From assembly GCA_041394725.1 (NCBI GenBank), contig JAWKHR010000085.1:1-15055 (forward strand): 15,055 nucleotides of DNA, written 5' to 3'. This DNA comes from JAWKHR01 sp041394725. GTDB taxonomy: Bacteria > Acidobacteriota > Vicinamibacteria > Vicinamibacterales > SCN-69-37. Made by a program: the position numbers and the translations under genes. The notes beneath the pieces are model-generated. The model had not been told where the DNA came from. It worked only from the letters and a program-made list of their open reading frames with translations, and did no database searches. Positions within the stretch are counted from its first letter, which is position 1, and each line of letters starts with the position of its first letter. Positions 1 through 7,540 of the stretch are shown here, piece after piece.

Positions 1-1119
1 CGGCGACAGCAGGAACTCGAGGCCGTAGGAGCGCGACTCGCCCGGCGCGAGCGTCGCCTCGCTCGGCGCGTTCCAGGGCGTCACGCCCTGCCACTCGTGC
101 TCCGCGTACGCCTGCGTGTGCGCCATCCACTCGAACACGCCCTCGGAGGTCTGCGTCTGCGGCGTGCGGTCGGGAATCGTCCGCCAGCCCTCGAGCGGCG
201 TCCGCCCGTGCGGCACGACGACGAGCGCGGGGCCCTTGCCGGAGAGGCGCGTGACCTGGACGTAGCCCGCGTCGAGCCCGATGTAGGGGTCGAAGAACGA
301 GCAGATCTCGTGGGCCTGTTCCAGGTTCCGGCCCGTGATCATGTTGTTGAAGACGACCGGGATCCCGAGCGCGCCGATTTCGACGGGTGAGCCCGACCGG
401 TTCGTGAGAGTGAACTGCAGCACGAGCCGGCCGTTCTCGAGGCGCCACGATCGGGTGACCCCGAGGGGCATGTCGGCGGGCAGCGTGGGCGAGAGGTCGG
501 CGGCGGCGAGCGCGCCGTCGGCGGGCGGCAGCGCGGTCACCGGCCGGCGCGCGGTGGACGTGGCGTAGTCGGTCCACGCGCCGGATCCGGATCGCAGGCG
601 CAGCGTCAGGTCGCCCAGGTGGTTGTAGCCGTCGGCCGCGCGGGACTCGAGGCGGTCGGCCGGCGTGAAGTCGAAGGCCAGCGGGCCGGTCGGCTGCGGC
701 GGCGTGTTCGCGCGGCCCCGACCGCGGCCGCGTCCGGTCTGCGGCGTCGGCGTGTAGGTCGGGACGCCCTTCGGCTCGAGCGCCGCGATCGTCTGCGAGG
801 CCTTGACGAGGCGCAGCGTGAAGTCGGGCGTGTCGAACTCGAGCAGCCCCTGGTCGAGACCGAGCGTCGGCGGCGGGGGTGGCTGGTTGCCGCGACCGCG
901 GCCGCCGCCCTGCGGCGTGGCGCCCTGCCGCGCGGCGCCCGGCAGCGCGGCGTCCTGCAGCGCGGCACCCAACTGCGCGGCGCCCTGCCGCGCGGCGCCC
1001 TGCGGCACGACGCCCTGCTGCGCGCCGAGCGGCAGCGCCGCGCCGGCGGCGAGGGCCAGCGTCACGACGCCGGGGATCACGAGGCGCCGGTGGCGTCGCA
1101 TCAGGCGGACGTGCGTCAT
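1..1119 (-). CDS. Exported DUF5695-like protein, N-terminal 373 residues (gene truncated by window edge)
   Basis: The open frame runs from an ATG at 1119 to the left edge with no stop. Residues 1-33 form a signal peptide: a basic start (MTHVRLMRRHRR), a hydrophobic core (VVTLALAAGAALP) and a likely cut near LGA-QQ. Residues 34-68 are seven imperfect xQGAA pentapeptides, followed by two Gly/Arg/Pro-rich linkers around GRGRGNQPPPPP and GRGRGRGRANTPP. The folded part begins near LLEFDTPDFTLRLVKASQTIAALEPKG and continues through FDFTPADRL, YNHLGDLTLRLR and VFNNMITGRNLEQAHEICSFFDPYIG. From memory this matches the start of DUF5695, a family in fungi and soil bacteria that is often thought to be carbohydrate-related, but no activity can be assigned from what is visible. 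There is no Shine-Dalgarno; a -10-like hexamer lies 8 nt before the ATG, so the message may be leaderless. The gene diverges from the blaI-like gene and may share its operator. Family call moderate, export call strong. Confidence 0.75.
   Translation of the reverse strand, partial: MTHVRLMRRHRRLVIPGVVTLALAAGAALPLGAQQGVVPQGAARQGAAQLGAALQDAALPGAARQGATPQGGGRGRGNQPPPPPTLGLDQGLLEFDTPDFTLRLVKASQTIAALEPKGVPTYTPTPQTGRGRGRGRANTPPQPTGPLAFDFTPADRLESRAADGYNHLGDLTLRLRSGSGAWTDYATSTARRPVTALPPADGALAAADLSPTLPADMPLGVTRSWRLENGRLVLQFTLTNRSGSPVEIGALGIPVVFNNMITGRNLEQAHEICSFFDPYIGLDAGYVQVTRLSGKGPALVVVPHGRTPLEGWRTIPDRTPQTQTSEGVFEWMAHTQAYAEHEWQGVTPWNAPSEATLAPGESRSYGLEFLLSP
916..1020 (-). repeat. Seven 15-bp tandem repeats encoding xQGAA pentapeptides
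   Basis: On the plus strand the unit is approximately CGCGGCGCCCTGCCG, with units ending at 930, 945, 960, 975, 990, 1005 and 1020. Read on the coding (minus) strand they give QQGVV, PQGAA, RQGAA, QLGAA, LQDAA, LPGAA and RQGAT, residues 34-68 of the DUF5695-like protein, directly after the predicted signal peptide. The units differ at several non-synonymous positions, so this looks like a diverged, Ala/Gln-rich flexible spacer. Confidence 0.85.
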
Positions 1120-1127
1120 GGGGCCCC

Positions 1128-1156
1128 ATTATTCCCGCACTGTCCGGTCGTGGGAA
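1128..1156 (-). promoter_or_regulatory. Putative promoter of the DUF5695-like gene
   Basis: Read on the minus strand there is a TTCCCA -35-like box (1156-1151), a 17-nt spacer and an AATAAT -10-like box (1133-1128). The ATG follows 8 nt later at 1119, so transcription would start at or very near the start codon. Assignment is by eye from sigma-70-type consensus. Confidence 0.45.
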
Positions 1157-1196
1157 GGTCGAATCGGACGGGCCGGCGTCCGGTTCCGGTCGCGTT

Positions 1197-1232
1197 GTGC
1201 TAACCCAGTAGCACGTGCTAGCGTGTTAGCAC
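1197..1232. promoter_or_regulatory. Double operator: two abutting GTGCTA-N6-TAGCAC palindromes
   Basis: Two 18-bp palindromes lie end to end at 1197-1214 and 1215-1232, each GTGCTA-N6-TAGCAC. Together they also form a larger concentric dyad centred at 1214.5, with TAGCACGTGCTA at the core and the 9-nt outer arms TGTGCTAAC and GTTAGCACA. The site ends 2 bp before the ATG of the blaI-like gene. BlaI/MecI repressors bind paired dyads over their own promoter, so autoregulation is the natural reading. The DUF5695 promoter starts about 40 bp away and could be controlled as well. A TAGCGT hexamer at 1219-1224 inside the operator is a possible -10 element. Confidence 0.8.
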
Positions 1233-1234
1233 AC

Positions 1235-1642
1235 ATGGGACGCCACCCCCGACGCACCAGCCCCTCGCCCGCCACGCTCGGCCGCCGCGAACGACAGATC
1301 GTCGAGGCGGTCTACCGCCTCGGCCGCGCCTCGGTCGCCGACGTCCGTGCCGAACTGCCGGACCCGCCGTCGTACTCCGCCGTGCGGCGCATGCTCGTCC
1401 TCCTCGAGGAGAAGGGCCACCTGCGTCACGTCGTCGACGGCCTCCGCTACGTGTACCTCCCGGTCGTCGCGCCCGCCGACGCGAGCCGGTCCGCGCTCGC
1501 GCACGTCGTGCGGACGTTCTTCGGCGGGTCGCCGGCCGACGCGGCGTCCGCGCTGTTCGACCTGCCGGACCGCCGGCTGTCACAGGACGAACTCACGAAG
1601 CTGTCCCGCCTGGTCAGGCAGGCGATCAAGGAAGGACGATAG
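1235..1642 (+). CDS. BlaI/MecI-type transcriptional repressor (PF03965-like)
   Basis: A 135-residue protein, close to the usual length of BlaI/MecI repressors. Residues about 15-78 form the winged helix: LGRRERQIVEAVYRLGRASVADV, then SYSAVRRMLVLLEEKGHL as the recognition-helix region, then the wing HVVDGLRYVYLPV. Residues 85-135 carry the C-terminal dimerisation helices (ALAHVVRTFFGGSP..., LSQDELTKLSRLVRQAIK). In this family the repressor binds operator dyads and is inactivated when the partner M56 protease is triggered, by cleavage in the linker or dimerisation region; RTFFGG at residues 93-98 lies about there but the site is not proven. The start has no Shine-Dalgarno and follows the double operator by 2 bp, suggesting a leaderless, self-repressed transcript. 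The M56 gene starts 2 bp after this stop. What it regulates beyond itself is unknown; nothing here points to beta-lactam resistance. Confidence 0.9.
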   Translation: MGRHPRRTSPSPATLGRRERQIVEAVYRLGRASVADVRAELPDPPSYSAVRRMLVLLEEKGHLRHVVDGLRYVYLPVVAPADASRSALAHVVRTFFGGSPADAASALFDLPDRRLSQDELTKLSRLVRQAIKEGR

Positions 1643-1644
1643 CG

Positions 1645-4164
1645 ATGCCGATGCCGATCGATCTCGATCTCGTGCTTCGCGCGACGGTGATCCTCGCGGC
1701 GGCCTGGGGCCTGGTGGCGCTGCTGCGCCGCCGGTCCGCCGCGCTGCGCGCCGCCATCTGGACGAGCGCGCTCGCGGGCGTCCTCGCCCTCCCGGTTGCC
1801 TCGCGCGTCGTGCCGGCGTGGCACCTCGCCGTGGGGCCGCGGATCGCGGGCCTGCTGGCGCGCACCGCCAGTGAAGCCTCGCCGGCGCCGCCGCCCGACC
1901 ACGCGGGAGCGGCGACCGCCACCTCGCCGCGCGCGACCGCCCGCGCGCGCGCGGCGCTTCCGGCGCTCGACGTCCATCCGGATGCCGGCCGGGCGCTCGA
2001 CCGGCGCGCGAACACCGACCGGGTGCCCGCCGACCGCGCGAACGTCGCCTCGCCGGCCACCGTGCTCTGGCTCGGATCGCTCCTGATCACGATCGCGCTG
2101 TTCGGCCGCCTGGCCGGCGCGCACGTCGCCGCCTGGCGGCTGCTCCGTCGCACGACCCGCGATTCCCACGAGGCCGGCCCGGAGATCGACGCCGAGGTCG
2201 ATCGCTGGCGCGCGCTGGTGGACGCCGAACGACCGGCGCTCGCCATCCGGCGCGACGTCGGCGTGCGCCTCACCCCCGCCGTCGACGTGCCGGCCGTCGT
2301 CGGACTCCGGCGGCCGGTGCTGCTGCTGCCGCTCGAGGCCGCCGACTGGCCGGACGACCTGCGCCGCGCCGTGGCGCTCCACGAACTCGCCCACGTCGCG
2401 CGCCGCGACGCGCTCGCACAGGCGGTGAGCCAGGTCGCCTGCGCCGTCTACTGGTTCGTGCCCTTCACGTGGATGGCCGCGCGCGACGCCGCCGCGCTGC
2501 GCGAGCGCGCGAGCGACGACGTGGTGATCCGGGCCGGCGTGCGGCCCTCCGCATACGCGGACGCGCTCGTCGGCCTGGCGCGCCTCGCCGGCACGGGCGC
2601 CACGCCCGGCCTGACCCGAGCCACGCTCGCCATGGCCCGGCCGTGGCGCCTGCGCGAGCGCGTCGTGGCGATCCTCGATCCGTCGATGCGCCGCACCGCG
2701 CCGGGCCGCGCCGCGACCGCCGGCGTGCTCGCGGTGGCCGTGACCGCCGTCGCGCTGGTCGCCGCGGCGACGCCCTCGGCCCAGACCGTCGCGACCACCG
2801 GTGCCGGCGTCGCCCGCGTGCCGCCGGCATCCGGCGTCACCACCACCGCCTCGGCCGTCGCCGTCGCGCCGGGGGCGACCGCCGTCGCGACCGCATCGAC
2901 CTCGACGTCGACCCCAACGTCGTCCTCATCGTCGTCCTGGTCCTGGTCGAGCGACGACGACGCGCAGGCGGCCGCGCCGGGCCTGTGCCGCAGCGTGCGG
3001 TCCAGCCAGAACTCGATGCACAGCGACGACCAGCGGCAGGAATGGACGTTCAGGGTCGAGGGCGACGACTGCCGCATCGACCTGCAGTCGGAAGGCAAGG
3101 TCGAGTTCAACGACACGTTCACCGACGTCCGGGCCATCACGCCGTCGGGCTACTTCCGCCTCGACACGCGGATCGACGGTGTCCGGCGCGAGCTGGACAT
3201 CGAGTCGCGCGACGGCCGGCTGACGCGCACGTGGCGCGTGGACGGCACCGAGCGGCCGTACGACGCGGCGGCGCAGGCCTGGTTCGGGACGTTCCTCGTC
3301 GAGCTCGACCGGCGCACGGCGGTCGGCGTGGACGTGCGGCTGCCGCAGCTCCTCCGGCAGGGCGGCGTGGACGCGGTGCTCGCCGAGACCGCGCTGATGA
3401 CGTCCGACTACGCGCGCAGCCGCTACTACGCGAAGCTGTCCGAGGCACGGCAGCTCTCGACCGGCGAGATCGCGCGGCTCATGCGGCAGGCCGCCGCGCT
3501 CACGAAGTCGGATTACTACGCCGCGCAGGTCATCAAGGCCTGGGCCGGCCGTGCGTTCGACGACCGCGCCGTGCGTGAGGGCGTGCTGGAGCTCATCGAC
3601 GGCATGTCGTCGGACTACTACCGGGCGACCTCCGTCAAGAGCCTGGTCGACGGCCGCCGGCTCGGCGCGGACGAGATGACGGTCCTGACACGGGTGCTCG
3701 GCCGCATCACGTCGGACTACTACAAGGTGCAGACGCTCGAGGCGATGCTCGGGGCCGGATCGATCGACGACGCGTCGCGCGCGGGCGTCATGCGGCTCGC
3801 GGCGGGGATCGAGAGCGACTACTACGCGGCCGCGTTCCTCGAGGCGATGCTCGGCGCCGGGCCGCTCACCGACGCGTCGCGACGCGACTTCCTCGACGCG
3901 GCCGGCCGCATCGGAAGCGATCACTACGCGGTGCAGGCGTTCACGGCCTATCTCGACTCGCAGCGCGCCAGCGAGCGGGACCTGCTGGACGTGGTCGCCG
4001 CGGCGCGGAAGATCGAGTCCGACCACTATGCGAGCGTGCTGCTGCGGCGGGTGGCGGACCAGCCGGGCGTGACGGAACGGGTCCGGTCGGAGATCCTCGC
4101 GGCCGCCGACGATCTCTCGCGCGCCTACGCGACCCAGGTCCGGCGCGCGGTCTCGCGCGACTGA
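1645..4164 (+). CDS. BlaR1-like M56 membrane metalloprotease with SDYY-repeat periplasmic sensor
   Basis: An 839-residue integral membrane signal-transducing protease. Segments near residues 8-27, 33-57 and 139-160 are hydrophobic, followed by the M56 catalytic part: HELAH at 246-250 gives two zinc ligands and the catalytic Glu247, and Glu287 in LRERASDD is the likely third ligand. A fourth membrane segment is at about 354-376. Residues 415-442 form a Ser/Thr/Asp-rich linker. A beta-rich region at about 448-585 has two cysteines (448 and 476) that could pair. Residues 587-839 hold seven tandem SDYY/SDHY repeats of 34-35 residues. Classical BlaR1 carries a class D-like penicillin-binding domain with SxxK at this end; none is seen here, so the ligand is unlikely to be a beta-lactam. 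An AAGGA Shine-Dalgarno (1632-1636) inside the end of the repressor gene and the 2-bp gap imply translational coupling. Expected role: sense a periplasmic signal and relieve BlaI repression by proteolysis. Family call strong; stimulus unknown. Confidence 0.9.
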   Translation: MPMPIDLDLVLRATVILAAAWGLVALLRRRSAALRAAIWTSALAGVLALPVASRVVPAWHLAVGPRIAGLLARTASEASPAPPPDHAGAATATSPRATARARAALPALDVHPDAGRALDRRANTDRVPADRANVASPATVLWLGSLLITIALFGRLAGAHVAAWRLLRRTTRDSHEAGPEIDAEVDRWRALVDAERPALAIRRDVGVRLTPAVDVPAVVGLRRPVLLLPLEAADWPDDLRRAVALHELAHVARRDALAQAVSQVACAVYWFVPFTWMAARDAAALRERASDDVVIRAGVRPSAYADALVGLARLAGTGATPGLTRATLAMARPWRLRERVVAILDPSMRRTAPGRAATAGVLAVAVTAVALVAAATPSAQTVATTGAGVARVPPASGVTTTASAVAVAPGATAVATASTSTSTPTSSSSSSWSWSSDDDAQAAAPGLCRSVRSSQNSMHSDDQRQEWTFRVEGDDCRIDLQSEGKVEFNDTFTDVRAITPSGYFRLDTRIDGVRRELDIESRDGRLTRTWRVDGTERPYDAAAQAWFGTFLVELDRRTAVGVDVRLPQLLRQGGVDAVLAETALMTSDYARSRYYAKLSEARQLSTGEIARLMRQAAALTKSDYYAAQVIKAWAGRAFDDRAVREGVLELIDGMSSDYYRATSVKSLVDGRRLGADEMTVLTRVLGRITSDYYKVQTLEAMLGAGSIDDASRAGVMRLAAGIESDYYAAAFLEAMLGAGPLTDASRRDFLDAAGRIGSDHYAVQAFTAYLDSQRASERDLLDVVAAARKIESDHYASVLLRRVADQPGVTERVRSEILAAADDLSRAYATQVRRAVSRD
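3403..4119 (+). repeat. Seven 34-35-residue SDYY/SDHY protein repeats in the M56 sensor
   Basis: The motif SD[YH]Y (SDYA in the first copy) begins at residues 587, 622, 656, 690, 724, 758 and 792 of the M56 protein: one 35-residue step, then five of exactly 34. Each unit has SDYY, an amphipathic helix (for example KVQTLEAMLGAG), a short acidic turn (SIDDAS) and a second helix (RAGVMRLAAGIE). A helix-turn-helix unit of constant length predicts an alpha-solenoid of TPR or HEAT type. The copies are clearly diverged at the DNA level, so this is an old protein repeat and not a recent expansion. Confidence 0.9.
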
Positions 4165-4187
4165 GGCCCGGCCGGCCGCACGCCGCG

Positions 4188-6101
4188 TCAGCGCGCCAGC
4201 GCCACCACGCGCGAGACGTCGCGCCAGCGATTCGGCAGCAGGCTGCGCAGGACGTCCTCGAGGTCGCCCGTCCACCGGCGGCCCGACGCCTCCAGGTTCC
4301 TGCGGGCATGCGCCAGGACGCCGCTGGTGAACGCCGCCTCGTCGTCGAGGCCCTGCGTCACGCTCCAGACGGCCCATTGGCGGATCGCGTGGAAGTACTC
4401 CTCCGGTTCGGTGTCCGGGTGCAGCTCACCCCGCGCGCGGACGAGACGGCTCGCCGCCATCAGCCGCGCGAAGCTGGCGAAGCGATCCTGGACCGGGCGC
4501 GGCGCCAGGCGATAGATGGTGCCGGCCGCGGGCGGCGCCTTCGGCATCTCCAGGCAGTAGGCCTCGATCGTCTCGGTGACGCGGACGCCTGTGATCCGGG
4601 TCATCGCCCGCGCGGCCTGCGCGGCCGTGACGTTCCGGAGCGGCTCCAGGACGAACCCGGAGGCGGCCAGCGACAACGGGCCGGCGCCGTCGTGAACGAC
4701 CGTCATCGTGAAGGCCGGCCCGGACGACTCGCCGAGGCTGGTGAACAGCACCTGCACGGCGGTCGGACGGCCGTGCACGGGCGGGAACCCGTCGTGCGGC
4801 GGCGCCAGCAGGCGCAGAGCGAGGTCCGGCGCGGCCGGGCGCCGCACGGCCGGCGGGGCGCCGGGTGCCGCGCCGTTGCCGCCCGACGTGCCGCCGATCG
4901 GTACGCCGCCCATCAGCTGCAGGCCCGGCGCCGTCCGCGCGTCCGAGAGGAACCCGACGTTGCGCACCTCGATCGCCCCCGCCAGGTCGAGGGCGGCGGC
5001 CGGCGGATCGACCAGGCGCGCGCCGGCGTTCTCGAACGCGAACAGCGATCCGTCCGGCAGCATCGGGCCGAGGCCCAGCGGAGCATCCGGCGGCGGCGGG
5101 TTCATCGGCTGGCCACGTTCGTCGCGTGGACGCGGCAACCCGCGCTCGTCGTAGGGCTCGGGCGGAAACGGGTGCTCCGGCTCGGCCGGTGCCCCGGTCC
5201 GGCTGCGCTCGAGGACGCGTCGCGTGGCCTCGCGCTTCTGCTCGGGGGTCAGGTCGCTCTTCTCAATCGCGTCGAGTTCGCGCTCGATCGCGCTCCGCTC
5301 CGACGCGCGCACGCCCGGGAGGCCGCGCGGATCGCCCGCCGGATCGCGTGGCGGGCCCTGCACCGGCCCCGCCGGCGGCCGCGGAGGCGGATCGATCCGG
5401 AAGGCCCGATGCGCCTCGTCGATGAGTTGCTGCTTCTGATCGGGCGTCAGATCCGTCCGCGCCTCGATGCGCCGGACCTCGTCGTCGAGGATTTCCCGAT
5501 CGCGATCCGTGAGATCCGCCCTGGTCCGCGGCGGGCGGTCGTACGGGTCCGGGCCGGGGATTGGGTGGCGCCAGTCGGGGTCGAGCGGCGTCACGGGTCC
5601 GTCGGTGGTCTCGCCAGTGACCGCGCGGTGCAGCCGCTTCAGGTATTCCTCGAGCGGATCCAGCGCGTGCGGGTCCGTCCGCGCCTCGATCCGCTCGATC
5701 CACCAGTTGGGCGGGCCGGACAGTCCGTGCGCGCGGGCGTAGTCCTCGAGTGCCTTGCGGAAGGACCTGATGCCGCGCGGGTCGTCTCCGGCGGTGCTGC
5801 CCTGCAGATCCACCGCCGTGTCGCCGCCGGTGCCGACGGCCGCGTAGCGCGGCGGCCGGCCGCCGGCCTCCACCTTGGAGATCGGCCCGGCGGTGTCGTC
5901 CGCGTCTCCCGTATCGACCGACGCCTCGCCGCGGTCGTTGGTGACGGCCTCGCGCGACTCGCCGGTGCGGACGTTCGTGACGGTGACCTTGACGCCACTT
6001 CCGGCGCCCGAGACCCGGATGACCGTGGTCCAGGCGAGCACCAGGGTGGCGCCGGCCACGACGAGGCTCAGGATGGCGGCAGGTCGGACGCTGCGGGACA
6101 T
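4188..6101 (-). CDS. Membrane-anchored or exported protein of unknown function with thioester-like C-terminal domain
   Basis: A 637-residue protein. I chose the ATG at 6101 over upstream in-frame options because GGGGAG sits just before it. Residues 8-29 (AAILSLVVAGATLVLAWTTVI) are a signal peptide or single membrane anchor, and VKVTVTNVRTGESREAVTNDRGEASVDTG follows. Residues about 105-310 are charged, Pro-rich and helical, with two related hairpins, DLTPDQKQQLIDEAHRAF (217-234) and DLTPEQKREATRRVL (283-297). Residues 310-440 are low-complexity Pro/Gly-rich. The C-terminal domain (about 445-637) contains YCLEMPKAPP (Cys516), IRQWAVW (Gln575) and LLPNRWRDVSRV. I do not recognise a named family; the Cys and Gln contexts resemble the paired motifs of bacterial thioester domains. 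It lies 64 bp downstream of the RhlE-type gene and may be cotranscribed with it. It converges with the M56 gene, 23 bp apart. Confidence 0.75.
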   Translation of the reverse strand: MSRSVRPAAILSLVVAGATLVLAWTTVIRVSGAGSGVKVTVTNVRTGESREAVTNDRGEASVDTGDADDTAGPISKVEAGGRPPRYAAVGTGGDTAVDLQGSTAGDDPRGIRSFRKALEDYARAHGLSGPPNWWIERIEARTDPHALDPLEEYLKRLHRAVTGETTDGPVTPLDPDWRHPIPGPDPYDRPPRTRADLTDRDREILDDEVRRIEARTDLTPDQKQQLIDEAHRAFRIDPPPRPPAGPVQGPPRDPAGDPRGLPGVRASERSAIERELDAIEKSDLTPEQKREATRRVLERSRTGAPAEPEHPFPPEPYDERGLPRPRDERGQPMNPPPPDAPLGLGPMLPDGSLFAFENAGARLVDPPAAALDLAGAIEVRNVGFLSDARTAPGLQLMGGVPIGGTSGGNGAAPGAPPAVRRPAAPDLALRLLAPPHDGFPPVHGRPTAVQVLFTSLGESSGPAFTMTVVHDGAGPLSLAASGFVLEPLRNVTAAQAARAMTRITGVRVTETIEAYCLEMPKAPPAAGTIYRLAPRPVQDRFASFARLMAASRLVRARGELHPDTEPEEYFHAIRQWAVWSVTQGLDDEAAFTSGVLAHARRNLEASGRRWTGDLEDVLRSLLPNRWRDVSRVVALAR

Positions 6102-6165
6102 GGGATCTCCCCGGACGCTCTCCGGGAAGGAACGGACACGGCGCCGCAGCCCGCCGCCGCGAACG

Positions 6166-7464
6166 CTAGGCGCCCGGTCGCCGCGAGGGGCGCGACCCGC
6201 GGCGGCGACCGCCGCCCGCGCCGGGGCGACCACTGCGCCGCGCGCCCGGGCCGGCGTTGAAGCCGCGGTTCCGGCCGCCGTGCGAAGACCGGCCCTGCGC
6301 CGGCGGCGGGGCGTGCCGCTCCGCGTCGGTCATCTCGAAGCCGGCCACCGCGACGTGCTCGAGAGCCGCCGGGAGCAGCCGCTCGATCTGGCGCAGCAGG
6401 TCCCGGTCGGCCGACGACACGAGCGACACCGCGCGCCCCGCCTGGCCCGCCCGGCCCGTGCGGCCGACGCGGTGCACGTAGTCCTCAGCCACGAGCGGCA
6501 GGTCGTAGTTGATCACCAGCGGCAGCTGCGGGATGTCCAGGCCGCGTGCCGCGAGGTCCGTCGCGACGAGCACCGCCACGCGACCCGACTTGAAGTCGCC
6601 GAGCGCGCGGTTGCGCGCGCCCTGGCTCTTGTTGCCGTGAATCACCGCGGCGCGCAGGCCCGCGCGCTCGAGCGCCTCGCCCACGCGGTTCGACCCGCGC
6701 TTGGTCTTGCAGAACACCAGGGCCTGGCCCACGGGCGGCTGCCGCAACAGGTGCCGCAGCAGCTCGCTCTTCCGGCCGTCCGACACCGGGTGCACGTGGT
6801 GCGACACCGTCGTCGCGACCGTCTCGGCCGGCGAGACGTCCACCCGCGCGGGTTCGCGCGTGAACTGCCGCGACAGATCGACGATCGGCTTCGAGAACGT
6901 CGCCGAGAAGAGCAGCGTCTGCCGATCGCGCGGGACCGATTCCAGGATGCGCCGCAGCGGCGGCAGGAAGCCCATGTCGAGCATCCGGTCGGCCTCGTCG
7001 AGCACGAGGATCTCCACCCGCGACAGGTCGATCGTGCGCCGTTCCAGGTGGTCGATCAGCCGTCCCGGCGTCGCGACGACCACGTCGCAGCCGCGGCCGA
7101 GGCCCTGGATCTGCGCGCCCATCGGCACGCCGCCGAAGATCGCGACCACGCGGCACTGCACGGGCGCGCCGTAGGTCGCGAGCGACTTGTGGACCTGCAG
7201 CGCAAGCTCGCGCGTCGGCACCAGCACGAGGCCGCGCGGTCGTCGGGGTTCGGCGCGACGGCTGCGGCGGATCAGCAGGTGCTCGATCATCGGCAGGCCG
7301 AACGCCGCGGTCTTGCCGGTGCCGGTCTGGGCGCGCGCGAGCAGGTCGCGGCCGTCGAGGACGATCGGGATGGACTCGGCCTGCACCGGCGTGGGCGTCG
7401 CGTAGCCGAGCCGGTCGAGCGGAGTACAGAGAGAGGGCGAGAGCCCCAGGGTCGAAAAAGACAT
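6166..7464 (-). CDS. rhlE: RhlE-type DEAD-box RNA helicase
   Basis: A 432-residue ATP-dependent RNA helicase with all core motifs: Q motif (GYATPTPVQ, Gln28), motif I AQTGTGKT (45-52), Ia PTREL (83-87), Ib TPGR (132-135), II DEAD (156-159), III SAT (187-189), IV LVFCKTK (about 249-254), V ATDLAARGLD (301-310) and VI HRVGRTGRAG (331-340). The tail (about 389-432) is Arg/Gly-rich (GRSSHGGRNRGFNAG..., GGGRRRGSRPSRRPGA) and probably binds RNA nonspecifically. Such enzymes act on ribosome assembly intermediates or mRNA decay, often under cold conditions. I chose the ATG at 7464 because GAGGAG lies 8 nt upstream; a TTG at 7479 would add five residues but would swallow that Shine-Dalgarno. The symbol is by family resemblance, since DEAD-box subfamilies are close. 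Its 5' leader contains a terminator-like hairpin. Confidence 0.93.
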   Translation of the reverse strand: MSFSTLGLSPSLCTPLDRLGYATPTPVQAESIPIVLDGRDLLARAQTGTGKTAAFGLPMIEHLLIRRSRRAEPRRPRGLVLVPTRELALQVHKSLATYGAPVQCRVVAIFGGVPMGAQIQGLGRGCDVVVATPGRLIDHLERRTIDLSRVEILVLDEADRMLDMGFLPPLRRILESVPRDRQTLLFSATFSKPIVDLSRQFTREPARVDVSPAETVATTVSHHVHPVSDGRKSELLRHLLRQPPVGQALVFCKTKRGSNRVGEALERAGLRAAVIHGNKSQGARNRALGDFKSGRVAVLVATDLAARGLDIPQLPLVINYDLPLVAEDYVHRVGRTGRAGQAGRAVSLVSSADRDLLRQIERLLPAALEHVAVAGFEMTDAERHAPPPAQGRSSHGGRNRGFNAGPGARRSGRPGAGGGRRRGSRPSRRPGA

Positions 7465-7540
7465 GGAAATGCTCCTCAAGTTGCCTGGGAGCGTTTTCCC
7501 GAACCGCTTGGCAGGCTGACGACGAACGTGTGACGTGACC

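Noticed and set aside
1235..4164. Beta-lactam resistance locus (blaI-blaR1)
   Set aside because: No beta-lactamase gene is adjacent and the M56 protein lacks a penicillin-binding SxxK domain; only the repressor and protease families are shared.
4165..4187. Terminator between the convergent M56 and unknown-protein genes
   Set aside because: Only a short GGCCGGCC palindrome is present in the 23-bp gap, with no stable stem-loop or T-run.
2926..4377. Open frame of 483 codons antisense to the M56 sensor region
   Set aside because: It covers the SDYY repeats in reverse and runs into the next gene; the composition is typical of a GC-driven shadow frame.
4308..6260. Open frame of 650 codons antisense to the thioester-like protein gene
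   Set aside because: Arg-rich translation without domains; the minus-strand gene has a signal or anchor segment, a good Shine-Dalgarno and sensible composition.
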